NCBI GenBank assembly: GCA_023957975.1 | Contig: JAMLGM010000004.1 | Coordinates: 248,001 to 312,000, forward strand | DNA length: 64,000 bases | From: Microthrixaceae bacterium | GTDB lineage: Bacteria > Actinomycetota > Acidimicrobiia > Acidimicrobiales > Microtrichaceae | Reading direction: 5' to 3' | Shown here: in pieces, positions 43,627 to 51,837 of the stretch | Numbering within the stretch: the stretch's first letter is position 1 | How the letters are laid out: each line of letters starts with the position of its first letter | Position numbers and translations under genes: made by a program | The notes under the pieces: generated by a model | Seen by the model: only the letters and a program-made list of their open reading frames with translations | The model's database searches: none | Told to the model about the DNA's origin: nothing

Positions 43627-45101
43627 TGCCCACCGACGAGCAATTCAAGGCGCTCTTTGAGCCGCGTGGCGTGCTCATCGCCGGAGCCTCGACCCACCCC
43701 GGCAAGTTCGGGTTCGTGTCGCTGCACAACGTGCTGGCGTGCGGTTTCCCCGGCAAGGTGTTCGCGACGAATCGAGACGGGGCCGAGGTGCTCGGCGTGC
43801 AGTCGGTGCCCGACATCGACGAGCTTCCGGCCGGCGAGATCGACCTGGTCTTCGTCTGCACCCCCAAAGACGCCAACCCGGACCTGTTGCGCAAGTGCGC
43901 GGCGAAGGGCGTCAAGGCGGCGTTTTTGACCTCGGCCGGCTACGGCGAGGCGGGGGAACAGGGACGCCGCGACGAAGCCGATCTCGTCGCGTTGTGCGAG
44001 GAACTTGGAATCCTGCTGGCCGGACCGAACGGCCAAGGGGTGGTATCGACCCCGGCACAACTCTGCGCACAGATCGTCGCGCCCTACCCGCCCGCCGGCC
44101 CGATCGGCGTGGCGTCACAGTCGGGGAACTTCATCTCGTCGTTTCTCAACCTGTCGCTGGCCACCGGCGTGGGCATCAGCCGCGCCGTGTCGGCAGGCAA
44201 CGCAGCCGCCACCGGCGTGGCGGACTTCCTGGGGTTCTACGAGTCCGACCCGGCGACCAAGGTCGGGCTCGCCTATGTCGAAGGGCTCGAGGATGGTCGC
44301 GGCTTTTTCGACGCCGTTCGACAGATCACCCCGACAATGCCGGTGGTCGTCGTGAAGGGCGGCGCAACCGCCGGGGGAGCGAAGGCCGCGTCGAGCCACA
44401 CCGGCTCGCTCGCCACCGACGATCGTGTCTTCGATGGCGCATGTCGACAAGGCGGCCTCACCCGGGCGCGCACCGTCGAGGAGGCCTTCGAAGCGGCGGC
44501 CACCCTGGCCACGCAGCCATTGCCAGCGGGCAATCGCGTGGTGGTCATGACCACCGCAGGTGGGTGGGGAGTGGTCACCGCCGATGCCATTTCCGCCAGC
44601 CGCACCCTCGAACTCGTCGAGTTGCCCGACGATCTGCTCGCAGCGATCGATGAGCACCTTCCGCCGCGCTGGAGCCGAAACAACCCGGTCGATCTCGCCG
44701 GCGGCGAAACCCGCGACACGATTCCGACGGTGATGGAACTCATCGCCCGGCACCCCTCGGTGGATTCGATCGTCTATCTCGGACTCGGCATCCAATCGAA
44801 CCAGGCGGCGATGATGGTCGACGGACCGTTCTATCCGGATCACGGCCTCGAGCGCATCGTCGAGTACCACCGCCGCCAAGACGCCCGCTTCGCCCACGCC
44901 GCGGCCGAGATCTCCGAGGCCACCGGTAAGCCGATCCTGTGTTGCACCGAGCTCGCGATCTCCGATCCGACCAACGCCGGTCCCGCGGCGGTGAGGGCAT
45001 CGGGCCGTGTGTGTTACGCAACCGCCAATCGTGCGGTCACCGCACTCGAGCACCTGACCCGCTACGCCGAGTTCCGCCGCCACCACGAACAGAACGCGTG
45101 A
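43626..45101 (+). CDS. ADP-forming acyl-CoA synthetase, alpha (CoA-binding) subunit
   Basis: A 491-residue alpha subunit: CoA-binding Rossmann domain first (VLIAGASTHPGKFGFVSLHN), then succinyl-CoA-ligase-like domains with GPNGQGVVS and AASSHTGSLATDD, the His region that carries phosphate in the catalytic relay. With the beta subunit it converts acyl-CoA, ADP and phosphate to acid and ATP, or the reverse. Most bacterial homologues are single fused chains, so the split pair with beta first is somewhat unusual. Substrate unknown. Confidence 0.9.
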   Translation: MPTDEQFKALFEPRGVLIAGASTHPGKFGFVSLHNVLACGFPGKVFATNRDGAEVLGVQSVPDIDELPAGEIDLVFVCTPKDANPDLLRKCAAKGVKAAFLTSAGYGEAGEQGRRDEADLVALCEELGILLAGPNGQGVVSTPAQLCAQIVAPYPPAGPIGVASQSGNFISSFLNLSLATGVGISRAVSAGNAAATGVADFLGFYESDPATKVGLAYVEGLEDGRGFFDAVRQITPTMPVVVVKGGATAGGAKAASSHTGSLATDDRVFDGACRQGGLTRARTVEEAFEAAATLATQPLPAGNRVVVMTTAGGWGVVTADAISASRTLELVELPDDLLAAIDEHLPPRWSRNNPVDLAGGETRDTIPTVMELIARHPSVDSIVYLGLGIQSNQAAMMVDGPFYPDHGLERIVEYHRRQDARFAHAAAEISEATGKPILCCTELAISDPTNAGPAAVRASGRVCYATANRAVTALEHLTRYAEFRRHHEQNA

Positions 45102-45111
45102 CCCGCCGACC

Positions 45112-46710
45112 ATGACCGACCGCCCGCCGACCGACGACTTCTTGCATCAGGCCCCGCAGCAGCAACCGCCGCAACCAACGCGACGACGGTCGCAGCACGC
45201 CGGGCCCACCGGGCGAGTCGGGCGCGTCGACGCCTCACCCGGTGCCCGGCCGCGCCGAAGCCGGTCGGCAGTGCTGGTGGGCGCCGGGATGGTCGTCGCC
45301 GGACTCCTGGTCGGAGGGTGGGCGTGGAGTGACGAATCGGCACGCTCCGATGCGGCGACTCCCGCGACCTCGTCCGCCGCCAACTCGCCGAGCGCCACCA
45401 CCGCGGCTCTGTCGGCTCGACGGGTCCCCAAGTTCCTCGTCGCTCCCCAAGCGGACCGGCGGCTGAACAACGCCATCGCTCCGAAGCTCGCTGCCCTGAG
45501 CGACACGAGCTGTTTCGAGGTCCGAGACGGCGAGCGCGTCATCGTGTCCCACGGCACCGATCAGGCACTCGCCGTGGCGTCGAACCAGAAGCTGCTCACG
45601 GCGTGGGTCGCGCTCGAGGTGCTCGGAGCCGACCACACCTTCACGACCCGTTTCGCCACGACCGCTCCGATCGACGGTGGCGTCATCAACGGCGACCTCT
45701 GGATCATCGGCGGCGGCGATCCGCTGCTGGAGTCCGACACGTACCGGTCGACGTTCAAGTGGGGCAAGGGGGCACACACGAGTATCGAGGCGATCGCCGA
45801 TGAGCTCGCGGCGCTCGGGATCACCGCCATCACCGGGTCGGTCGTCGGGGACGACTCGTTCTTCGACGCCGAGCGAACCGTGTCGACGTGGCCGAGCCGG
45901 ATGCTGGCCCAGGGACAGGTCGGCCCGCTCAGCGCGCTCAGCGTAAACGATGCCCGAACCTACAGCCCGATTCCGGGTGCTGGCGGGGGCGCGCAACCTG
46001 CCTCAGACCCTGCCGCCTGGGCCGCCGACGCATTCACCCAACTGCTGAGCGCCCGTGGCATCGCTGTCGGCGGCGCGCCGGCGAGCGGCCAGGCTCCCGA
46101 GACGACGAACACCGTGTTGGAGATCGCCTCGCGTCCCGTATGGCAACTCCTGGCGCAGATGCTGACCTTCAGCGACAACAACACCGCGGAATTGCTGGTG
46201 AAGGCCATCGGCCGCGAGGTGTCGGGGGAGGGATCGACCGCTGCGGGGTTGGTCGCCATGGTCGACCGGCTCGGCGGTCTCGGCACCGACATGTCGCAGA
46301 TCTCCCTGTTGGACGGCAGCGGACTCGACGACGGCAGCCGGGTCACCTGCGATCTGATCCTGGCAACCCTCAACGGCGACGACTCCGACCCCGACCCGTC
46401 CCAGGGCGTGCTCGCCGCGGGGTTGCCGACCGCCAATGGAGAGGTGGGCACCTTGCGCGACCGGTTCCACAACAGCCCTGGGGCCGGACGGGTCTTCGCC
46501 AAGACGGGCACGCTGCGATCGGTCACGGCGTTGAGCGGCTGGGCCCAGGCGCGCGAGGAACGAATCAGCTTCGCAACGGTGATCAACACCGTCGGGCGCG
46601 AGGTGACCGGCGCGGACACCAACGCCGAAGATGCGTTGGCGGCCGCGCTGATCGACTATCCCGATTCGATCGACCCGGCGCTCGTCGGCCCGAGCGTGCC
46701 GCGCCCATGA
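45112..46710 (+). CDS. dacB: D-alanyl-D-alanine carboxypeptidase/endopeptidase (PBP4 type)
   Basis: A 532-residue membrane-anchored penicillin-binding protein of S13 type. A Pro/Gln/Arg-rich cytoplasmic tail precedes a helix (SAVLVGAGMVVAGLLVGGWAW). Active-site motifs are in order: SNQK at residues 157-160, SDN at 354-356 and KTG at 464-466. It trims peptidoglycan stem peptides outside the membrane. The stop overlaps the LON-domain gene start (ATGA). Starts 10 bases after the acyl-CoA synthetase alpha gene, so it may be in the same transcript. Confidence 0.93.
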   Translation: MTDRPPTDDFLHQAPQQQPPQPTRRRSQHAGPTGRVGRVDASPGARPRRSRSAVLVGAGMVVAGLLVGGWAWSDESARSDAATPATSSAANSPSATTAALSARRVPKFLVAPQADRRLNNAIAPKLAALSDTSCFEVRDGERVIVSHGTDQALAVASNQKLLTAWVALEVLGADHTFTTRFATTAPIDGGVINGDLWIIGGGDPLLESDTYRSTFKWGKGAHTSIEAIADELAALGITAITGSVVGDDSFFDAERTVSTWPSRMLAQGQVGPLSALSVNDARTYSPIPGAGGGAQPASDPAAWAADAFTQLLSARGIAVGGAPASGQAPETTNTVLEIASRPVWQLLAQMLTFSDNNTAELLVKAIGREVSGEGSTAAGLVAMVDRLGGLGTDMSQISLLDGSGLDDGSRVTCDLILATLNGDDSDPDPSQGVLAAGLPTANGEVGTLRDRFHNSPGAGRVFAKTGTLRSVTALSGWAQAREERISFATVINTVGREVTGADTNAEDALAAALIDYPDSIDPALVGPSVPRP

Positions 46711-47375
46711 CCGATGCCGTCGACGGGGACAGCGACCCGATTGGCACGACCGACCCCGAGTCGCTGCCGATGTTTCCGCTCGGAACCGTCCTCATGCCGA
46801 CCGGATTGCTACCACTTCGCCTGTTCGAACCCCGCTATCTGCGTTTCATCGAGGATGTGCTCGCGGCGGGCAACGGGTTCGGCGTCGTGTTGATCGAGCG
46901 CGGCAGCGAGGTGGGCGGCGGCGACCAACGGTGCATGATCGGCTGTCGCGCCGTCGTGCATCGAGCCGACCAGGCCCTCGATGGCACGTGGCAGGTCCTG
47001 GCGATCGGCACCGAACGCATCGAGGTGGTCGACTGGCTGGCCGACGACCCCTACCCGCGGGCTCTCGTTCGACCGCTGCCGGACCGTTCCTCGCCGGTAG
47101 CGGCCGACGACGACCCCCGGTGGCTGGAGCTGGACACGTCGTTTCGCCATCTGGTGCGACTCGTGTCCGAACGAACCGGTCGCGGCCCGATCGAGGAGAT
47201 CGAACTCGCCGACGACCCGGCGCTGGCGACCTTTCAGATGGCCGCGGTCCTGCCGCTCAACCCGTTCGATCGCCAACGGATCCTGGCATCATGCGACGTG
47301 GATGAGCGTCGCCGCATCCTGCTCGAATGTTTCGAGGACCTCGCCGTGCTTGTGAGCGGCGAGGAGAACCACTAG
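46707..47375 (+). CDS. LON substrate-binding-domain protein
   Basis: A 222-residue protein consisting of a Lon N-terminal-like (LAN/LON) domain: PMFPLGTVLMPTGLLPLRLFEPRY is the diagnostic start, followed by FGVVLIERGSEVGGG. No protease or AAA domain is present, so it is a stand-alone substrate-binding type as seen in many actinobacteria. Overlaps the PBP4 gene (ATGA). Confidence 0.92.
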   Translation: MTDAVDGDSDPIGTTDPESLPMFPLGTVLMPTGLLPLRLFEPRYLRFIEDVLAAGNGFGVVLIERGSEVGGGDQRCMIGCRAVVHRADQALDGTWQVLAIGTERIEVVDWLADDPYPRALVRPLPDRSSPVAADDDPRWLELDTSFRHLVRLVSERTGRGPIEEIELADDPALATFQMAAVLPLNPFDRQRILASCDVDERRRILLECFEDLAVLVSGEENH

Positions 47376-47411
47376 GAAAGGAAGCCGTCGTGACGAATCC
47401 GAGGAGAACCG

Positions 47412-47759
47412 ATGGCTGATGCCAACGCACCACGCACGAAGCCGGCCGATCACGTCAACGAATTGAAGGGACTCGTCGTCGGCTACGCGAAACAAGAGAC
47501 CGTCGATCCGCTCAAATCCCTCGGGCGATACCTGGGCTACGGGCTCGGCGGGGCGTTTCTCGTGGGGGTCGGGATGGTGTTCTTGCTGATGGCGTTGCTT
47601 CGCGGCCTGCAGTCGGCGCCATGGTTCGACCACAACAGCGGTGCGGCGTCGCTCGTGCCGTATGCGGCAACCTTCGTCGCCGCCATCATCGTCATCGCCG
47701 TCGCCGGCTATCTGGGCTTCAAGAACGATCCAAACAAGAAGAAAGACGCAGCGTCGTGA
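47412..47759 (+). CDS. Holin-X-like small membrane protein, 115 aa
   Basis: A two-helix membrane protein: about 45 soluble residues, then GYGLGGAFLVGVGMVFLLMALL, a short loop, and YAATFVAAIIVIAVAGYLGF, then a Lys-rich end. The layout resembles the actinobacterial Holin-X (phage_holin_3_6-like) superfamily, whose chromosomal members have no proven phage role. GAGGAG precedes ATG 47412. The stop overlaps the next gene (GTGA). No phage gene is nearby. Confidence 0.75.
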   Translation: MADANAPRTKPADHVNELKGLVVGYAKQETVDPLKSLGRYLGYGLGGAFLVGVGMVFLLMALLRGLQSAPWFDHNSGAASLVPYAATFVAAIIVIAVAGYLGFKNDPNKKKDAAS

Positions 47760-47962
47760 GCACCGAGAAAATCACCCCCGACGACATCAAGGCCAAGCTG
47801 TCGGCGATTCAGGACGAGGCCACCGGCACGGTCGAAGGCGCGAAAAGCCAATTGATCACCGTCGGCGCCATCGTCGCGTTGGGTGTGTTGGTCATCGCCT
47901 TCATCCTCGGCCGCCGGGTCGGGGTCCGAAAGAACACGATCATCGAGGTGAGGCGCGCGTGA
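47756..47962 (+). CDS. Small single-helix membrane protein, 68 aa
   Basis: Starts at GTG 47756 inside the stop of the preceding gene. Soluble charged N-terminus (STEKITPDDIKAKLSAIQDE), then one membrane helix (LITVGAIVALGVLVIAFIL) and a basic end (RRVGVRKN). Overlaps the next gene (GTGA), so three small genes are translationally coupled. Family not recognised; basic residues after the helix place the C-terminus inside. Confidence 0.75.
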   Translation: MSTEKITPDDIKAKLSAIQDEATGTVEGAKSQLITVGAIVALGVLVIAFILGRRVGVRKNTIIEVRRA

Positions 47963-48492
47963 GCGCCACGACGCGACGGCTCCGTTCCCTCGCGCTCGAC
48001 CGAACCTTCGGCGGAGGATTCGCAGGCTTCGCCGCGTCGGTTGCCATCGGTTGGGGAATCGACCAGCTTCGCAAGGTCGGCGATCCGGTCACTATCGATG
48101 CGACCGACCTGCGCCCCGGCGAGCAGTACGTCGTGACCGCGAGACCCGCGATGAAACGCAAGGAACGAAAGGTCTTCGCCAAACAGCAGGCCGCTCGTCG
48201 CCGCCTCAACACCGCCACGGCGCCGTCGCGGTCGACGGTTCGCGTTGCCCGGAAGCTTTCGCGTGCACAACGCCAGGCGGATCGGCGTCCCACCGGCTCA
48301 CCTCGCCAGCAGCGGGCGGTGCGCCGCTCGGAACGCCTCGGGGCGGCTTATGACCGCCGTGTCGTACCGAGCCGCAAGGTCGCGAGGCTTCAACGCAACG
48401 CCGATGCCCTCGACGCCGAACTCGCCGCACTGCGCGCGGCGAAGGCGGGCCCTCGCAAACGCCGGGTTCCACGCACCCGCATCTACCGCTGA
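47959..48492 (+). CDS. Basic membrane-associated protein, 177 aa
   Basis: GTG 47959 inside the stop of the 68-aa gene. A weak hydrophobic segment (GGGFAGFAASVAIGWGI) is followed by a strongly basic Arg/Ala/Lys-rich tail of about 130 residues, likely a nucleic-acid- or membrane-contacting region. Codon positions are consistent with a real frame, but no family is recognised. It ends the small-membrane-protein set. Confidence 0.65.
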   Translation: MSATTRRLRSLALDRTFGGGFAGFAASVAIGWGIDQLRKVGDPVTIDATDLRPGEQYVVTARPAMKRKERKVFAKQQAARRRLNTATAPSRSTVRVARKLSRAQRQADRRPTGSPRQQRAVRRSERLGAAYDRRVVPSRKVARLQRNADALDAELAALRAAKAGPRKRRVPRTRIYR

Positions 48493-48518
48493 GCCGCGAC
48501 GATGCGCGCTGTGAACTC

Positions 48519-48536
48519 GCCGGTGATTTCACCGGC
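48519..48536. terminator. Short hairpin before the sulfur-carrier gene
   Basis: gccggtga-tt-tcaccggc, an 8-base stem with a 2-base loop in the 68-base gap after the basic membrane-associated gene. No U-tract. It could separate the two transcription units. Confidence 0.4.
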
Positions 48537-48560
48537 CCGGCGATCGGCCAAACTAGGGGT

Positions 48561-48755
48561 GTGAAGGTCACGTTGCGTCACCCAACCCGCGAGATCGAGG
48601 TCTCGGGGCCCATCAGTGTCATCAAGTTGTTGAACCGACTCGAGTTCAACCGTGAGTCGGTGTTGCTCGTACGCAATGGCGAACTCGTCCCCGGCGATTC
48701 GATGCTCGACGACGACGACGTCATCGAGATCCGCCCGGTCATCAGCGGCGGTTAG
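48561..48755 (+). CDS. MoaD/ThiS-like sulfur-carrier protein (TtuB-type)
   Basis: A 64-residue ubiquitin-fold sulfur carrier ending in Ser-Gly-Gly, the C-terminal Gly-Gly that is adenylated and thiocarboxylated. LLVRNGELVPGDSMLDDDDVIEIRPVISGG is the ThiS/MoaD fold end. GTG start. It stands 14 bases before the TtuA-like gene, the arrangement expected of a dedicated TtuB carrier for tRNA 2-thiolation, rather than of ThiS. Alternatives are thiamine or other thiolation carriers. No activating E1-like enzyme is in the window. Confidence 0.85.
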   Translation: MKVTLRHPTREIEVSGPISVIKLLNRLEFNRESVLLVRNGELVPGDSMLDDDDVIEIRPVISGG

Positions 48756-48769
48756 GAGGCGACAGCGCC

Positions 48770-49711
48770 ATGAAGTGCACGGTGTGCCGCGAACCAGCCG
48801 TCATCGATCTACGCCGCCACAACTCCAACTTCTGCGCGCCGCATTTCACGAAGTTTTGCCGCGATCAGGTCGCCAAGGCGGTTCACGAATTCGACATGAT
48901 CGACCCGCAGGACAAGGTGCTGGTCGCAGTGTCGGGCGGCAAGGACTCCCTCGCCGTATGGGACATCTTGTTGGACCTCGGCTACGCGACGACGGGGCTC
49001 TACATCGGCCTGGGAATCGGCGAGTACAGCGACGTCTCCAAGGACTACGCCCGAACGTATGCGAAGCGTCGTGGCGCGGAACTCATCGAGGTCGACATCG
49101 TCGAGAAGTACGGATACGACATCCCCGACGGGTCGAAGGCCGCGCGTCGGGCGCCGTGTTCGGCGTGCGGGCTGTCGAAGCGACACATCTTCGACGACGT
49201 CGCACTCGACGGAGGCTTTGACGTGCTCGTCACCGGTCACAACCTCGACGATGAGGCGGCGGTGCTGTTCGGCAACGTGATGCGCTGGCAAACGGAGTAC
49301 CTCGGTCGGCAACGGCCCGTGCTCGAGGCCCGCGACGGATTTCCGAAGAAGGTCAAGCCGCTCATCCGCCTCGGGGAACGCGAGATGGCGGCCTACTGCG
49401 TCGTCAGCGGCATCGACTACGTCATCGACGAGTGCCCGATGGCGGCCGGCAACAAACACATCGGCTACAAGAACCTGCTCAACGATCTCGAGCGCCAGAG
49501 CCCCGGCACCAAGTCGGACTTCTACCTGAGCTTTCTGCGTCGCGCCTCCGCGCTGTTCACGCCCGAGGCGGACGAGCAACGCGAAGCCCTCGGGACCTGT
49601 GCGACGTGCGGATCGCCGAGCCCCTCGGAAGTCTGCGCCTTTTGCCGCCTCGTCGAACGTGCGGGCGGCGCACAACCCGTCGAACTAACCACGAAGGATC
49701 ACCGCGAGTGA
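48770..49711 (+). CDS. ttuA: TtuA-like tRNA 2-thiouridine/2-thiothymidine synthetase
   Basis: A 313-residue protein of the TtuA/Ncs6 group. N-terminal zinc site Cys3, Cys6, Cys22, His25; PP-loop SGGKDS at 55-60; Cys130, Cys133 (CSACG) and Cys222 (DECP), the three positions that bind the [4Fe-4S] cluster in Thermus TtuA; and a C-terminal zinc site (Cys277, 280, 289, 292). In Thermus it thiolates position 54 of the T-loop using TtuB-thiocarboxylate. Relatives thiolate U34 in archaea and eukaryotes, so the target here is inferred from the neighbours: the sulfur carrier upstream and TrmI overlapping the stop (GTGA). Confidence 0.9.
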   Translation: MKCTVCREPAVIDLRRHNSNFCAPHFTKFCRDQVAKAVHEFDMIDPQDKVLVAVSGGKDSLAVWDILLDLGYATTGLYIGLGIGEYSDVSKDYARTYAKRRGAELIEVDIVEKYGYDIPDGSKAARRAPCSACGLSKRHIFDDVALDGGFDVLVTGHNLDDEAAVLFGNVMRWQTEYLGRQRPVLEARDGFPKKVKPLIRLGEREMAAYCVVSGIDYVIDECPMAAGNKHIGYKNLLNDLERQSPGTKSDFYLSFLRRASALFTPEADEQREALGTCATCGSPSPSEVCAFCRLVERAGGAQPVELTTKDHRE

Positions 49712-50484
49712 GTGCATCGGAACTCCATGAAGGCGACGTGGTGGTGTTGTTGGACAACAAGCACCGCCGCTACCTCCTCACCCTGCAATCCGGCAAGGAG
49801 TTTCATTCTCACGCCGGTTACATCGCCCACGACGAGATCATCGGAGCCGGGGAGGGTGCCGTGCTGACCTCGACGCGAGGCGCCACCTACACGGTGCTGC
49901 GCCCGACGCTGAGCGAGTTCATTCTCAAGATGCCACGCGGAGCGCAGGTCATCTATCCCAAAGACATCGGGCCGATCCTGATGATGGCCGACATCGGACC
50001 GGGCATGCGGGTGCTCGAATCAGGTGTCGGATCGGGTGCGCTGTCGATGGGCATGTTGCGCACCGGCGTGCACATCACCGGTTACGAGCTTCGAGAGGAC
50101 TTCGCCGAACGCGCCCAGGCGAACGTACGCAAGTTCCTCGGCGAGGAGGCCCTCGAACGCTATGACGTGCAGCTTCGCAACTGCTACGAGGGCATCGATG
50201 AACGCGACCTCGACCGCGTGGTGTTGGACCTGCCCGAACCGTGGCAGGTGGTGCCCCACGCACGAACCGCGTTGCGGCCCGGGGGCATCATCGTTGCGTA
50301 CTCGCCGAGCATCGTGCAGGTGATGCAGTTTCGCGACGCCCTCGAACGCGACGGATTCATCCTGGCGGAGACCCTCGAAGTGCTCAACCGCGGGTGGTAC
50401 ATCGAGGGCCAGGCGGTGCGCCCCGATCATCGCATGGTGGCTCACACAGGGTTCCTCACCTCGGCGAGGTGCCCGGGAGGGTGA
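49708..50484 (+). CDS. trmI: tRNA (adenine-58-N1)-methyltransferase TrmI
   Basis: A 258-residue SAM-dependent methyltransferase. Motif ESGVGSGALSMGML is the SAM site; PRGAQVIYPKDIGPILMMADIGPG and DRVVLDLPEPWQ are family markers for TrmI, which makes m1A58 in the T-loop. GTG start in the TtuA-like stop. The downstream MarP-like start overlaps its stop (GTGA). In Mycobacterium, trmI likewise lies close to the proteasome genes. Confidence 0.93.
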   Translation: MSASELHEGDVVVLLDNKHRRYLLTLQSGKEFHSHAGYIAHDEIIGAGEGAVLTSTRGATYTVLRPTLSEFILKMPRGAQVIYPKDIGPILMMADIGPGMRVLESGVGSGALSMGMLRTGVHITGYELREDFAERAQANVRKFLGEEALERYDVQLRNCYEGIDERDLDRVVLDLPEPWQVVPHARTALRPGGIIVAYSPSIVQVMQFRDALERDGFILAETLEVLNRGWYIEGQAVRPDHRMVAHTGFLTSARCPGG

Positions 50485-51653
50485 ACGCCCTCGACGTCGC
50501 GCTGGTCCTGTTCGCCCTTTCGGCGGTGTTCGGTGGTTGGCGCGCCGGGTTCGTGCATCGGGCGTTTTCGTGGCTCGGGCTCTTCGGCGGCATCCTCGTC
50601 GCGTCGATCGTGTTGCGCCGAATCGCCAGCGCGACCGAGGTGGCCACCGATGCCCCGGCACTGTTGCGCTCGCTCGCGGTTCTGGTCGTCGGTGCGGTTC
50701 TCGGCAACGCGGTGGGGACCTGGTTGGGGTCCCGCGCCAGCGCTGCGGTCGACGAGTCGGCTTTCGACCTGCTCGATTCGGCCGGAGGTGCGCTGCTCGG
50801 CCTGGCGTCGACCGCGTTGATGGCGTGGATGGTGCTTCCGACGATGACGATGGTTCCGGGATGGCCCGCAGACATCGCCCGCTCGTCGGTGGTGGCGAGT
50901 CGACTCAATCGCGCACTCGGCCCGGCCCCCGATGTGCTCGACGGTGTGTCTCAATCCCTCGGCCTCGGCGCCTTCGACGGGCTGTGGCACCTCATGGAGC
51001 AGATCGATATCGGGGGACTGCAGCCCGAGGCGCCGCTCGAGACGCCGCTGTCGACCGAGGTCACCGACTCGGCCATCGAGTCCACCGTGCGCGTGCGCGC
51101 CGAGACCTGTGAGGTGTTGTCGCTCGGGTCCGGGGTGGTCGTCTCGCCCGGTGTCGTGGTGACCAACGCTCACGTGATCGCCGGAGCCACGCGCATCGAA
51201 CTCAGCAACGATCAGGGCCTGACGCAGACGGCGACCCTGCATGCGGTGGACACCCACCGAGACGTCGCGGTGTTGTTCGCCAAGGAACTCGACGTGGCGG
51301 CGTTGCCGCTCACCGAGGACCAGACAGCGCCCGACGGTGCGATCTTCGGATTTCCGGGCGGTGGCAGCCTCGCGATCTCGCCGTTCTCCCTCGCGGGGCA
51401 GCGCACGGTCAACTCCACTGATATCTACGGACAGGACAGCTCGGCGCGTGACGTGTTGATTCTCGGTTCGCGCATCAGCCCCGGTGTTTCCGGGGGGCCG
51501 CTCATCTCCCCGGAGGGCCAAGTTGAGGGCCTGGCCTTCGGGGTCGCACCCGACGATCCGCAGACCGCCTACGGAATTCCCGCGCAAAGCGTGCGCGAGG
51601 TGCTCCAGACCGCCAGCCCGGTGCCGGTGCCGTCGGGTTCCTGCCTGCGATAG
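50481..51653 (+). CDS. MarP-like periplasmic serine protease
   Basis: A 390-residue protein with an N-terminal CvpA-like membrane part (four hydrophobic helices) and a C-terminal trypsin-like domain. Catalytic triad by position: His231 (TNAHVIAG), Asp261 (HRDVAVL) and Ser337 (SPGVSGGP), closely matching MarP of M. tuberculosis (His235, Asp264, Ser343), which protects cells at low pH and activates peptidoglycan hydrolase RipA. The window also encodes a lytic transglycosylase-like protein. Overlaps trmI by 4 bases. Confidence 0.92.
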   Translation: MNALDVALVLFALSAVFGGWRAGFVHRAFSWLGLFGGILVASIVLRRIASATEVATDAPALLRSLAVLVVGAVLGNAVGTWLGSRASAAVDESAFDLLDSAGGALLGLASTALMAWMVLPTMTMVPGWPADIARSSVVASRLNRALGPAPDVLDGVSQSLGLGAFDGLWHLMEQIDIGGLQPEAPLETPLSTEVTDSAIESTVRVRAETCEVLSLGSGVVVSPGVVVTNAHVIAGATRIELSNDQGLTQTATLHAVDTHRDVAVLFAKELDVAALPLTEDQTAPDGAIFGFPGGGSLAISPFSLAGQRTVNSTDIYGQDSSARDVLILGSRISPGVSGGPLISPEGQVEGLAFGVAPDDPQTAYGIPAQSVREVLQTASPVPVPSGSCLR

Positions 51654-51664
51654 ACCACCCAAAC

Positions 51665-51724
51665 TGCCTGTTCTCCGATAACCAGTGGTCGTGATCACGA
51701 CCACTGGTTATCGGAGAACAGGCA
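51665..51724. repeat. 60-bp perfect palindrome (copy 2)
   Basis: Perfect loopless inverted repeat, 30 bases per arm, 11 bases after the MarP-like stop. The inner 50 bases equal copy 1 at 37580-37639. The outer arm bases differ from copy 1 in complementary pairs. Flanks are similar as well (about accaccc-aaac before and cggggca after), so the repeated element is wider than the palindrome. Confidence 0.9.
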
Positions 51725-51773
51725 AACGGGGCATGTGGCCGGCAATCGGGGTAGGCAGGCGCGCAGACGCGAC

Positions 51774-51800
51774 GATGCCCCCGCCATCGGCGGGGGCATC
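51774..51800. terminator. Bidirectional hairpin between MarP-like and ferredoxin genes
   Basis: gatgcccccgcc / ggcgggggcatc, a perfect 12-base stem with a 3-base loop, placed between the convergent MarP-like and ferredoxin genes. It can end both transcripts. No clear U-tract. Confidence 0.75.
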
Positions 51801-51837
51801 ATCGCGTCGTATGACGACGACCGAGCTCGGTAGTCGG

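Noticed and set aside
47412..47759. Prophage remnant suggested by the holin-like protein
   Set aside because: No integrase, capsid, tail or lysin gene nearby; chromosomal holin-X-like proteins are common in actinobacteria.
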